Positions 41,357-49,651 of a DNA stretch of 49,696 nt are shown in pieces. The DNA lies in assembly GCA_016872175.1 (NCBI GenBank), contig VHBA01000014.1, positions 1 through 49,696 on the forward strand, in the 5' to 3' direction. Each line of letters begins with the position of its first letter. Within the stretch, counting starts at the first letter, position 1. A program made the position numbers and the translations under genes. A model generated the notes under the pieces. That model did no database searches and was not told the origin of the DNA. It saw nothing but the letters and a program-made list of their open reading frames with translations. This DNA comes from Sphingomonadales bacterium (GTDB taxonomy: Bacteria; Bacteroidota; Bacteroidia; NS11-12g; UBA955).

Positions 41357-42337
41357 TTAGTTGCTTTTTAGGTCGAGGTTGGTCTGGCTGTTATGAATCT
41401 GCCTGAACAGAGAACTGATGCTGCCATTTTCATGAACGTTGCGAATAGCACGGGCAAACAGGGGCGCCACAGACAGTACTTTTATTTTATCCATGTGCTG
41501 CTTTAAGGGGATGGTATCTGTTACTACCAGTTCCGAAAGCACACTGTTGGCAATGTTTTCATAGGCTTTTCCGCTCAGAACAGGGTGGCAACAAAGGGCG
41601 CGCACGCTGCGGGCACCTCTTTCCATCAACATGGCCGATGATTTGCAAAGAGTTCCGCCGGTATCGATGATATCGTCTATCAACACAACGTCTTTGTCCT
41701 GAACATCCCCAATAACCGTCATATTGGCAATTTCGTTTGCTTTTTTTCGTTCCTTGTCGCAGATAACCATAGGCAGGTTTAGGGCCTTGGCTACTTCGCG
41801 AATACGATTACTGGCGCCCACGTCGGGTGCTGCAATTACCAAGTTGTCCTGGGGCAGGCTGCGTATGTATGGAACAAAAATGATGGAACCTTCCAGGTGA
41901 TCCACGGGCACATTAAAAAAGCCCTGAATCTGGGGAGCGTGCAATTCCATGGTCATAACGCGGTTTGCGCCTGCGGTACTGAGCAGATCCGCAATCATTT
42001 TGGAGGCGATGGAAACGCGGGGCTTGTCCTTACGATCCTGACGGGCAAATCCGTAGTAGGGAATTACTGCCGTAATGTAATTGGCACTGGCTCTTTTGGC
42101 CGCGTCAATCGTCATCAGCAATTCCATTAAGTTGTCGGTAGGCGGAAAGGTGCTTTGGACGATAAAAACATCACATCCGCGAACACTTTCGTTGAATACG
42201 GGCTGAAATTCTCCGTCACTGAAGAGGTTTACGGTCAAATCGCCCGGATCCAGGCCATAGTATTCGCAAATACCTTTGGTGAGAGAGGCAGAAACACTGC
42301 CCGAGAAGATTTTTACTGGGTTAAGTAGTGATGACAT
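41357..42337 (-). CDS. prs: Ribose-phosphate pyrophosphokinase
   Basis: A 326-residue PRPP synthetase, which makes phosphoribosyl pyrophosphate from ribose 5-phosphate and ATP for nucleotide, His and Trp synthesis. Motifs include KIFSGSVSASLTKGICEYYG at the start, NLFSDGEFQPVFNESVRGCD, the ATP-binding YYGFARQDRKDKPRVSIASK, the CDKERKKANE catalytic flexible loop, and the PRPP loop VVLIDDIIDTGGTLCKSS. Length is normal. A TACTTTTG element lies 31 bases upstream, so it is transcribed separately from the tRNA-Gln just before it; rplY follows as a likely second gene. Confidence 0.97.
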   Translation of the reverse strand: MSSLLNPVKIFSGSVSASLTKGICEYYGLDPGDLTVNLFSDGEFQPVFNESVRGCDVFIVQSTFPPTDNLMELLMTIDAAKRASANYITAVIPYYGFARQDRKDKPRVSIASKMIADLLSTAGANRVMTMELHAPQIQGFFNVPVDHLEGSIIFVPYIRSLPQDNLVIAAPDVGASNRIREVAKALNLPMVICDKERKKANEIANMTVIGDVQDKDVVLIDDIIDTGGTLCKSSAMLMERGARSVRALCCHPVLSGKAYENIANSVLSELVVTDTIPLKQHMDKIKVLSVAPLFARAIRNVHENGSISSLFRQIHNSQTNLDLKSN

Positions 42338-42368
42338 AATCTCTGTATTTTACTTTCTCTGTACCGTA

Positions 42369-42376
42369 CAAAAGTA
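42369..42376 (-). promoter_or_regulatory. -7 element of the prs-rplY promoter
   Basis: The minus strand reads TACTTTTG, a full match, between tRNA-Gln and prs and 31 bases before the prs ATG. TTTG lies 15 bases upstream. Confidence 0.5.
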
Positions 42377-42406
42377 AAGCACAGATATCATCAAATCAGC
42401 GTTTTG

Positions 42407-42479
42407 TTGTCCGACTAGGGCTCGAACCTAGACTCTTCTGAACCAAAACCAGACGTGTTGCCAGTTACACCATCGGACA
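42407..42479 (-). tRNA. tRNA-Gln (anticodon TTG)
   Basis: The minus strand folds into a complete 73-base cloverleaf: acceptor TGTCCGA/TCGGACA, D stem GTGT/ACAC, anticodon stem TCTGG/TCAGA with loop TTTTGGT (anticodon TTG), T stem CTAGG/CCTAG with loop TTCGAGC, discriminator A. CCA is not encoded. A near-perfect promoter lies 12 bases upstream. Confidence 0.95.
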
Positions 42480-42491
42480 ATTTTGGGAGTG

Positions 42492-42522
42492 CAAAGGTAA
42501 GGAATTTTTTGAAATGTGCAAA
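42492..42522 (-). promoter_or_regulatory. Consensus promoter of tRNA-Gln
   Basis: TTTG (reverse of 42519-42522), exactly 19 bases, then TACCTTTG (42492-42499): the best promoter match in the window. The -7 element ends 12 bases before the tRNA. Confidence 0.8.
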
Positions 42523-42580
42523 GTGAATGCAATATGCCGTTTTTATGCTGTGCCTCTTGTTTAGTGCCAGCTCTTTCATT

Positions 42581-43465
42581 TCAATCAGGGTCGTAACCAA
42601 ACTGTTTCAGCATGTTTTTGCTGTTTCGCCAGTCTTCACGCACTTTCACAAATAACTCAACAAAAATGTGCTTACCGAAAAACGCTTCCAAATCCTTTCT
42701 GGCATTGGTTCCCAAACGTTTTATAGCCTCTCCTTTATTTCCAATAATAATCCGCTTTTGGCTGTCGCGCTCCACTACCAGCTCGCAGGAAAGACGAATA
42801 ATTTTCTCATCTTCTTTGAAAAACAAGGTGGTTACCTCCAGGCTGTAGGGAACCTCATCCTCATACAGTTTTAGTGCGTGATTGCGAATGATTTCATTCA
42901 CAAAAAAACGTTCCGAGCGGTCGGTAATCTGGTCTTCGGGGAAATACGCAGGGTGTTCGGGCAAATAGGAAATTACTTCCGCCTCCAGTTTGTCGAGTTG
43001 AAAATTGTTGAGCGCTGAAAGCAACATGAAAGCATCGGCCTTGAAAGCGCCGGCCACCTTAAGCATCACAGCTTCCAGCTGATCTTGTTTTACGGTATCA
43101 ATCTTGTTGATGGCTACAATTTTTTTGGCCGAAGATTTTTCGAAACGGCGCAGCAATTCTTCAGGGATTTCAGTGGCACGCACATCCAGTAATAGAATGA
43201 GAACATCGCTGTCGTCCATAGATTCGTGCACAGCCGCCATCATTTTTTCGTGCATTTTATAGCTGGCCTTGCGCAAAATACCCGGGGTGTCTGAATAAAT
43301 GACTTGCGCGTTTTCTCCTGTTTTTATGCCCAGAATACGGTGGCGGGTGGTTTGCGCCTTCGGATTCACTATCGCCAGCTTATCCCCCATCAGTGCATTG
43401 TATAGCGTGCTTTTACCCGCATTGGGCATTCCGATGATGCTGACAAAACCTGCTTTAAATGCCAT
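42581..43465 (-). CDS. era: GTPase Era
   Basis: A 294-residue Era GTPase, which binds the 3' end of 16S rRNA during small-subunit maturation. G motifs: G1 GMPNAGKST, G2 around QTTRHR, G3 DTPG, G4 NKID. The C-terminal KH domain contains RIIIGNKGEAIKRLGTNARK with the GxxG-type loop and ends MLKQFGYDPD. The reading frame is open for 53 further codons upstream, but the ATG at 43463-43465 gives the family start (MAFKAGFVSIIGMPNAGKST) and follows a TACCTTTG element by 15 bases. It diverges from the GH16 gene; their promoter elements are 24 bases apart. Confidence 0.96.
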   Translation of the reverse strand: MAFKAGFVSIIGMPNAGKSTLYNALMGDKLAIVNPKAQTTRHRILGIKTGENAQVIYSDTPGILRKASYKMHEKMMAAVHESMDDSDVLILLLDVRATEIPEELLRRFEKSSAKKIVAINKIDTVKQDQLEAVMLKVAGAFKADAFMLLSALNNFQLDKLEAEVISYLPEHPAYFPEDQITDRSERFFVNEIIRNHALKLYEDEVPYSLEVTTLFFKEDEKIIRLSCELVVERDSQKRIIIGNKGEAIKRLGTNARKDLEAFFGKHIFVELFVKVREDWRNSKNMLKQFGYDPD

Positions 43466-43480
43466 TTTTATTTGCGGGTT

Positions 43481-43488
43481 CAAAGGTA
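43481..43488 (-). promoter_or_regulatory. -7 element of era
   Basis: The minus strand reads TACCTTTG, a full match, 15 bases before the era ATG. It rules out upstream in-frame starts. Confidence 0.5.
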
Positions 43489-43512
43489 ACCCAATAAAGT
43501 CCACTTTGGGGC

Positions 43513-43520
43513 TATCTTTG
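43513..43520 (+). promoter_or_regulatory. -7 element of the GH16 gene
   Basis: TATCTTTG, a full match, 7 bases before the ATG at 43528. Confidence 0.5.
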
Positions 43521-43527
43521 TAAAAGC

Positions 43528-44466
43528 ATGCGCTTTGTCTGTCTTCTGCTTCCTTTTTATCTGTTCGGTTTATTGCCCCTTTATGGGCAAAGCCCGCTGG
43601 ACAGTACCCGAAACGGCTATGCAAGAGGCAAAGCCGGATTGATGCTCAAGCGCAGTTTAGACATGGCAAATACCCCTGGCAGCGGACATTATCATCAGTC
43701 AGAAAAGAATACGGAAAAACTGCAGTTGCCCGAAGAAGCGCAGGATTTCACACCCGTTTTTGCCGATGAATTTGATTCTTTGAACATCAATATCTGGCAA
43801 GTGGGGCAGCCCTGGGGCCGATACCACGGGCAACAGCCGCACCAATATTATGGCGACAGCGAGGTATTTGTTAAAAACGGCGTGCTTTATTTACTGAATC
43901 GCTACGCGCCTCAAAAATTTCCGTCGGGGGATACAGGCATCACCATTCCGTATGGCACCGGGCTAATTAACACCGCCAATTCCCGCACCTTTCAATTCGG
44001 TTTTTTTGCCATTCGCAGCAAAAACCCATCAGGACCGGCTACCTGGCCTGCATTCTGGCTCACCGGGAAGAACAATTGGCCACCGGAAATTGATATTTAT
44101 GAAATGTATGGCAAAAGCACCGGAAAAACCATCCACCGCCAAACCATGACCCTGCATTTCGGCAAAATTGAAACCCGCACCAAAACGCATTTGATGAAGG
44201 CGGTAAACCTGAGCCCTAACACGGATTCAGCTTTCCACATATATGCTTGCCTGTGGACACCGGACCGTGTGGTTTTCTACACCGACGGGGTGCCTGTGCG
44301 CAGTATCAACATGAACAAATGGATGCGACAGTTTTATCAGGAGCCTATGTACCTGGTGGTCAACAATGCGGTGGACCACCGATACCTGCAACACATAGAC
44401 AACAGCCGCCTGCCGGTGTCGCTTGAGGTAGACTGGATTCGGGTGTATGCGCCGGCTAAGCCCTAA
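43528..44466 (+). CDS. GH16-family secreted glycoside hydrolase
   Basis: A 312-residue secreted protein. The signal peptide is MRFVCLLLPFYLFGLLPLYG. The GH16 jelly-roll begins near residue 75 (FTPVFADEFDSLNINIWQVG). The catalytic ExDxxE motif is EIDIYEMYGK near residue 190, preceded by GPATWPAFWLTGKNNWPP. VDWIRVYAP closes the fold. GH16 enzymes cleave beta-1,3/1,4-glucans, agar, carrageenan or similar beta-linked polymers; the exact target is not clear, and the YGDSEVFVKNGVLYLLN segment does not point to one subfamily by eye. It diverges from era and is not grouped with other polysaccharide genes. Confidence 0.92.
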   Translation: MRFVCLLLPFYLFGLLPLYGQSPLDSTRNGYARGKAGLMLKRSLDMANTPGSGHYHQSEKNTEKLQLPEEAQDFTPVFADEFDSLNINIWQVGQPWGRYHGQQPHQYYGDSEVFVKNGVLYLLNRYAPQKFPSGDTGITIPYGTGLINTANSRTFQFGFFAIRSKNPSGPATWPAFWLTGKNNWPPEIDIYEMYGKSTGKTIHRQTMTLHFGKIETRTKTHLMKAVNLSPNTDSAFHIYACLWTPDRVVFYTDGVPVRSINMNKWMRQFYQEPMYLVVNNAVDHRYLQHIDNSRLPVSLEVDWIRVYAPAKP

Positions 44467-44516
44467 AAAGATTACCTACTCACCCATTTCTTTACTATCT
44501 TTACCATTCGATTTTA

Positions 44517-47300
44517 ATGGCTGAAAAGAAACTCTTTCTCTTGGATGGCATGGCCCTGGTTTACCGGGCTTTTTTTGCCTTTAACCAAAACCCGCGTATC
44601 ACCAGCACAGGCCTTAATGCAAGTGCCATGTTTGGTTTTACCAACACCCTGCTGGATGTGCTAAACAAACAAAAACCAACCCACATTGCCGTGGTTTTTG
44701 ATACCGATAAACCCACAGACCGGCACATTGAATACGAAAAATACAAAGCACACCGCGAGGAAATGCCCGAAGACCTGAGGCGCAGCCTACCTTATATACA
44801 GCGCATCATCGAAGGGTTTAATATTCCTTTGATTACCCATGATGGATATGAAGCAGATGACATCATTGGTACGTTTGCCCTGCAGGCGGTCGAACTGAAT
44901 TTCGATGTATTTATGATGACCCCCGATAAAGATTTTGGTCAATTGGTGGGCGAACATGTTTTTATTTATAAACCCGGACGAATGGGCAACCCCGACGAGG
45001 TGCTGGGCGTGCCCGAAGTGCTGAAAAAATGGGAGGTGGAACGTGTAGATCAGGTTATTGATATTCTGGGGCTTTGGGGTGATGCCGTCGATAATATTCC
45101 CGGGGTTCCCGGCGTAGGCGAAAAAACAGCCAAAAAACTCATTCAGGAGTTTGGCAGCATAGAAAACATCCTGGCGAATACCGACCAACTGAAGGGCGCT
45201 ATGAAGGAAAAGTTTGAAAATAACCGCGAACAAGCCCTGATGAGCAAACGGTTGGCCACCATCAATACGGTGGTTCCGGTGGGTTTACATCCGGAAGAAC
45301 TGATTTTAAAAAGCCCGGATGAGGAAAAACTCAAGGAAGTTTTCAATGAGCTGGAGTTTCGCACCATGATGAAGCGGGTGTTTGGCGACAATAGCGCACC
45401 CGCCGCCGCTGCACCTTCAGGAAAAAACCGCATGCAGGCCAGCCTGTTTGATTTTCCCGTAGCTTCCACTCCTGAACCTGTGCGCGAATACAAAACCCTG
45501 GAGGATGTAAAACACCGATACGTGCTATGCAACAGCGAGGCGCTGATAAACGAAGCCATACAGCACATGCAAGCGGCCACAGCGTTTTGTTTTGACACCG
45601 AAACCACCGGACTGGTGGCGTTTGATGCAGATATTGTAGGCCTGGCGCTCAGTTGTAAGCCGCAGGAGGGTTATTACATTCCCTTTCCGAGAGAATTTGA
45701 AGCCGCCAAATTACTGTTTACTCGCTTCCGTGAAATGTTTACAGGCAGCAACTGCAAGGTGGCACAAAACCTCAAGTATGATTTGTCTGTGCTGAAACGA
45801 TATGGCGTAGCGGTTTCAGGGCCGTGTTTTGATACCATGCTGGCGCATTACCTCATAGAGCCGGATATGCGCCACAACATGGATTTGCTGGCCGAAAGCT
45901 ATCTGCACTATAAACCCATCAGCATAGAAACGCTGATTGGCAAAAAAGGAGCAGCGCAGCTGAGTATGGCGGTGGTGGATGTGGAGAAGGTGAAAGAATA
46001 TGCGGTGGAAGACGCAGACATTACCCTTCAACTTAAACAAAAACTTGAGCCTGAGTTACATAACCGTAATGTATATAATGTTTTCGAAAATATGGAAATG
46101 CCGCTGGTTTCTGTGCTGTCTGAGATAGAACAAGAGGGCGTAAGGGTAGATACAGATTTTCTGAAAGACTACAGTAAGGAGCTGAACAGGCAGAGTCTTG
46201 ATATACAAACACGCATTTATGAACTGGCCGGTGAGGAATTCAACATTTCTTCTCCCATGCAGGTGGGTAAGATTTTATTTGAAAGGCTGAAACTGCTGGA
46301 TAAACCCAAAACCACCAAAACCGGACAGTACCAAACCGATGAAGAGACGTTGCTTTCTCTATCGGGTGAGCACGAAATTGTGCAGCGTATTCTAGACTTC
46401 AGGCAGTTGCAAAAACTAAAAGGAACCTACGTGGATGCTTTGCCACTGCTGGTAAACAACCGCACCGGAAGGGTGCACACCTCTTTCAACCAGGCGGTGG
46501 CCGCCACGGGCCGTTTGAGCAGCCAGAACCCCAATTTGCAGAATATTCCCATACGCACCGAGCTCGGAAAGGAAGTGCGCAGGGCGTTTGTAGCCAGGGA
46601 TGAAAACCATGTATTGCTGAGCGCAGATTATTCGCAGATAGAATTGCGTGTAATTGCGCATGTGAGCGGCGATGAGGGCATGATGGACGCTTTTAGGCAG
46701 GGTATCGACATTCACACGGCTACTGCAGCAAGGGTTTGGGGTGTACCACTGGAAGCGGTTGACAAAGACATGCGCCGCAAGGCTAAAACCGTCAATTTTG
46801 GAATTATCTATGGCATTTCAGCCTTCGGACTGAGCCAGCGTGTAGGTATTCCCCGCAAGGAAGCCAAAGAAATTATAGACAATTATTTCGAGAAGTTTCC
46901 CGGCATCAAAAACTACATGGACAGCACCATCGCTTTTGCGCAGCAACACGGCTACGTGGAAACCATTATGGGACGCAGGCGTTACATCCGCGATATCAAT
47001 AGCCGCAATGCCACCGTGCGCGGTTTTGCCGAGCGCAACGCCATCAACGCGCCTATTCAGGGCAGTGCCGCCGATATGATTAAATTGGCTATGATCAATA
47101 TCCATGCATGGCTGAAGGAAAACCATCCGCAAACCCGCATGATACTGCAGGTGCACGATGAATTGCTTTTTGATGCGCCCAAAAACGAAGTGGATGTTAT
47201 CGCACCGCACATCAAGCACATCATGCAAACTGCCATGCAGCTGAAAGTGCCGGTAGAAGTGGAATACGGCACCGGCGAAAACTGGCTGCAGGCACACTGA
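44517..47300 (+). CDS. polA: DNA polymerase I
   Basis: A 927-residue polymerase with all three domains. Residues 1-295 are the 5'-3' nuclease (FLLDGMALVYRAFFAF, DGYEADDIIGTFA, GLWGDAVDNIPGVPGVGEKT). About 330-520 is the 3'-5' exonuclease with intact catalytic residues: FDTETTGL (DxE), QNLKYDLSVLKR, and YAVEDADITL (YxxxD), so proofreading should be active. About 540-927 is the polymerase: motif A SADYSQIELR, motif B RRKAKTVNFGIIYGIS, motif C QVHDELLFD. It fills gaps in repair and removes Okazaki primers. A TATCTTTA element (44496-44503) lies 13 bases before the ATG. A secreted TPR gene follows 31 bases later. Confidence 0.98.
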   Translation: MAEKKLFLLDGMALVYRAFFAFNQNPRITSTGLNASAMFGFTNTLLDVLNKQKPTHIAVVFDTDKPTDRHIEYEKYKAHREEMPEDLRRSLPYIQRIIEGFNIPLITHDGYEADDIIGTFALQAVELNFDVFMMTPDKDFGQLVGEHVFIYKPGRMGNPDEVLGVPEVLKKWEVERVDQVIDILGLWGDAVDNIPGVPGVGEKTAKKLIQEFGSIENILANTDQLKGAMKEKFENNREQALMSKRLATINTVVPVGLHPEELILKSPDEEKLKEVFNELEFRTMMKRVFGDNSAPAAAAPSGKNRMQASLFDFPVASTPEPVREYKTLEDVKHRYVLCNSEALINEAIQHMQAATAFCFDTETTGLVAFDADIVGLALSCKPQEGYYIPFPREFEAAKLLFTRFREMFTGSNCKVAQNLKYDLSVLKRYGVAVSGPCFDTMLAHYLIEPDMRHNMDLLAESYLHYKPISIETLIGKKGAAQLSMAVVDVEKVKEYAVEDADITLQLKQKLEPELHNRNVYNVFENMEMPLVSVLSEIEQEGVRVDTDFLKDYSKELNRQSLDIQTRIYELAGEEFNISSPMQVGKILFERLKLLDKPKTTKTGQYQTDEETLLSLSGEHEIVQRILDFRQLQKLKGTYVDALPLLVNNRTGRVHTSFNQAVAATGRLSSQNPNLQNIPIRTELGKEVRRAFVARDENHVLLSADYSQIELRVIAHVSGDEGMMDAFRQGIDIHTATAARVWGVPLEAVDKDMRRKAKTVNFGIIYGISAFGLSQRVGIPRKEAKEIIDNYFEKFPGIKNYMDSTIAFAQQHGYVETIMGRRRYIRDINSRNATVRGFAERNAINAPIQGSAADMIKLAMINIHAWLKENHPQTRMILQVHDELLFDAPKNEVDVIAPHIKHIMQTAMQLKVPVEVEYGTGENWLQAH

Positions 47301-47331
47301 TTTCAACAAAAAGCAGAAATAAGCGTTATAC

Positions 47332-49158
47332 ATGAAGACCGCCGGAGCAGTGAAGACCTTATTTTACCTCGCAACATTTATGTGGGTTGCGGCACTTGCC
47401 GCCCAGCCCGCCAATGAAGCGCTGGCCCGGCAGTACATGGAAAACCGCGAATACGCCAAGGCTGCCGATTTGTATGAGGATTTAAGCAACAAAAACCCCG
47501 GAGACATCAACCTGTATGATGCCTACCTGACTTCACTGCTCATGGGTAAGCAAAATGACAAGGCAGAAAAGCTGGTTAGCAAACGCAAAAAGAAATACCC
47601 GCAGGTAATGCAGTACAGGGTGGATGAAGCGTTTGTAATGGAGAAACAAGGACAAGTACCTGAAGCAGAGAAACAATATAAAAAAGTGGCGGATATGGCC
47701 GATTTGTCCGTGCAGCAATATTATGAGGCCGCCGATGCGTTTCGGCGCCGCAGCAAATACAACTGGGTCATTTATGTGTATGAGCGTGGCGAGGAGCAAT
47801 TTGGATTTGCGGCAGATTTTTCGACCCGCCTGGCGCAGCTGTATATGGAAACCGGCAACAAAGCCAAGGGGCTGGAAAAGTATGTGCAATTGGTTTTAAC
47901 CTCTGGCTATGCCTATGAACAGAGCAAACAGCTTTTTGAAATGAACGTGACCGACAGCGCTGACTTTGCCACTTTGCGCACCATTTTATTGCGGCAATTG
48001 CAAAAGGCTCCGGACAATTTTGAGCTGAATGATTTGCTGAAATGGACTTTCATAAAAACCAAAGATTGGGACGCTGCTTTTCTGCAAACCAAGGCTTTGG
48101 ATAAACGCCTGAAGGAGAAAGGACTGCGCCTCATAGAGCTGGGGGATTTGTGCGTAAGCAACGAGGCATGGGCAGTGGCAACACGCTGCTTTGAATACGT
48201 GAAATCCTTGGGAACCTCCGGTGATTATTACTATGCGGCTGTTTCAGGATTGCTTGAAACGCGTTTTCAGCAACTGAAAACCGAGTTGAAACCAACTACC
48301 GAAACCCTAAAGGCATTGGAAACCGAGATGCTACAGTTCTTGACTGAAAATGGCTATAATGATGGTACATGGCGCATGGTATCGCGGTTGTCTGATGTAT
48401 ACACCCAGTATACACATACCCCGGATAAGGCCATTGCCCTGCTGGAGAAATTTTACCGAAACCCTGGCGTATCATTTAAAAACCAGGCAGAGGCCAAGCT
48501 GGCGCTGGGTGAAGCCTATGTAGCCGGCAGCGATGTGTGGAGCAGTGAGTTGCTGTTTGCCCAGGTAGAAAAGGACTTCCCCGAAGATCCGCTGGGGCAG
48601 GAAGCCAAATATCGCAGGGCAAGGCTCAGCTACTACCGCGGCGATTATGATTGGGCTATGCTGCAGCTGGATGTGCTGAAAGGCGCCACCACGCAGTTGA
48701 TTTCAAACAATGCCATACGGCTGGCCCTCACCATTACCGAAAACCTGGGAATTGACAGTAACTACGATGCGCTGGAGCGGTTTAGCAGGGCAGAATTGTT
48801 GCTGGCTCAAAACAAGCTGGAGGAGGCCGAGCGTGAGATGGACAGCATACCCAAATTATATCCCGGCCATTCCTTGTCGGATGATATTTTGCTGCAAAAA
48901 GCCATTATACGCGAAAAGCAGTACCGTTTTGAAGACGCCGCCGAACTGTATAACACGCTGGTGGTGGCTTTTGGCCACGATATTTTGGCAGACAACGGCT
49001 GGTATCGACTGGGCCTGCTCTATGAATACAGACTGAAAGATCCTGAAAAAGCGCGGCAGGCGTTTGAAAAGATTGTGCTGGATTTTCCGGGCAGTTTTTA
49101 CATGCCAGATGCAAGGGTGCGGTTTAGGAAGCTGCGTGGGGATAAAATTGGATCTTAG
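47332..49158 (+). CDS. Secreted tetratricopeptide-repeat protein
   Basis: A 608-residue exported protein: signal peptide ending in ALAAQ, then TPR repeats nearly end to end. Clear units include LARQYMENREYAKAADLYED, RLAQLYMETGNKAKGLEKYV and near the C-terminus WYRLGLLYEYRLKDPEKARQ followed by FPGSFYMPDARVRFRKL. The second half resembles the periplasmic TPR proteins of Bacteroidota used in envelope assembly scaffolds, but no specific partner is evident. It lies 31 bases after polA with no promoter motif seen between them, so read-through from polA is possible. Its stop overlaps the stop of the convergent pterin dehydratase gene. Confidence 0.9.
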   Translation: MKTAGAVKTLFYLATFMWVAALAAQPANEALARQYMENREYAKAADLYEDLSNKNPGDINLYDAYLTSLLMGKQNDKAEKLVSKRKKKYPQVMQYRVDEAFVMEKQGQVPEAEKQYKKVADMADLSVQQYYEAADAFRRRSKYNWVIYVYERGEEQFGFAADFSTRLAQLYMETGNKAKGLEKYVQLVLTSGYAYEQSKQLFEMNVTDSADFATLRTILLRQLQKAPDNFELNDLLKWTFIKTKDWDAAFLQTKALDKRLKEKGLRLIELGDLCVSNEAWAVATRCFEYVKSLGTSGDYYYAAVSGLLETRFQQLKTELKPTTETLKALETEMLQFLTENGYNDGTWRMVSRLSDVYTQYTHTPDKAIALLEKFYRNPGVSFKNQAEAKLALGEAYVAGSDVWSSELLFAQVEKDFPEDPLGQEAKYRRARLSYYRGDYDWAMLQLDVLKGATTQLISNNAIRLALTITENLGIDSNYDALERFSRAELLLAQNKLEEAEREMDSIPKLYPGHSLSDDILLQKAIIREKQYRFEDAAELYNTLVVAFGHDILADNGWYRLGLLYEYRLKDPEKARQAFEKIVLDFPGSFYMPDARVRFRKLRGDKIGS

Positions 49159-49412
49159 GGAAGTTCATTTAGCGCATCAAAAACACTGTCCAGCAGGGAG
49201 GCAAGTTCACGGTCTTTTCGGGTAATTACATTGCCGGCATCATGGGTGGTGAGGCGCACAGATACTTTGTTGTATACATTGCTCCATTCCGGGTGGTGGT
49301 TAAGTTCGCTGATTTTGGCGGATGCCTGCTGCATAAAGGCCATAGCCGCCTCGAACGAGGAAAATACATAGGTTTTATGCAGGGCGTTGTTTTCTTCTTT
49401 CCAGTTTTCCAT
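49155..49412 (-). CDS. phhB: Pterin-4a-carbinolamine dehydratase
   Basis: An 85-residue protein of the PCD/DCoH family, which dehydrates 4a-hydroxy-tetrahydrobiopterin to recycle the cofactor of aromatic amino acid hydroxylases. The catalytic block ISELNHHPEWSNVYNKVSVR holds the two adjacent histidines; a third histidine follows in RLTTHDAGNVIT. The ATG at 49410-49412 gives MENWKEENNALHKTYVFSSF, the expected start; a frame-open ATG 24 codons upstream would cross the promoter. No phenylalanine hydroxylase gene is near, so it could also have a moonlighting role. A TTG, 20 bases, TACCTTG promoter lies 21 bases upstream. Confidence 0.93.
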   Translation of the reverse strand: MENWKEENNALHKTYVFSSFEAAMAFMQQASAKISELNHHPEWSNVYNKVSVRLTTHDAGNVITRKDRELASLLDSVFDALNELP

Positions 49413-49453
49413 GGTTGGGGTGTTAAACCTATGCAAGGTAAGCAGACAAGCAT

Positions 49454-49461
49454 TATCTTTG
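49454..49461 (+). promoter_or_regulatory. -7 element in front of the truncated tRNA
   Basis: TATCTTTG, a full match, ends 8 bases before the tRNA-like sequence at 49470. Confidence 0.5.
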
Positions 49462-49469
49462 CAACCCCT

Positions 49470-49507
49470 GACCTCGTAGTTCAACGGATAGAATATCGGG
49501 TTCTTAA
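49470..49507 (+). pseudogene. 5' half of a tRNA-Arg-like gene, 3' half missing
   Basis: The sequence gives an acceptor 5' strand (gacctcg), TA, a D arm (gttc, aacggata, gaat) and the 5' side of an anticodon stem (tcggg) with loop ttcttaa, as in Bacteroidota arginine tRNAs. The next bases (agaat) cannot pair with tcggg, and no matching acceptor strand (cgaggtc) follows within 100 bases. A weak hairpin (aatca/tgatt, 49510-49530) sits where a T arm might be, but its loop is 11 bases. The gene is broken at the anticodon loop. A promoter -7 element is still in place, and an intact tRNA-Arg follows at 49652. Confidence 0.6.
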
Positions 49508-49651
49508 AGAATCAAGTTCTTTGAATGATTAACCTCAACAATACCAATGGTTTACAGATTTTTATATTCCCAACTGAGCAGTGAAGTGAGCAGTGATTGT
49601 AACCGTGCACCACTCAGTTTGGTTAAACAATAACCGAAGTTTATCAAATAT

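Noticed and set aside
43466-43624. 53-codon N-terminal extension of Era
   Set aside because: It crosses the era promoter and the start of the divergent GH16 gene and has no similarity to Era.
49577-49598. Direct repeat gagcagtga before tRNA-Arg
   Set aside because: Only two 9-base copies 13 bases apart; too short to claim as an attachment site or a regulatory element.
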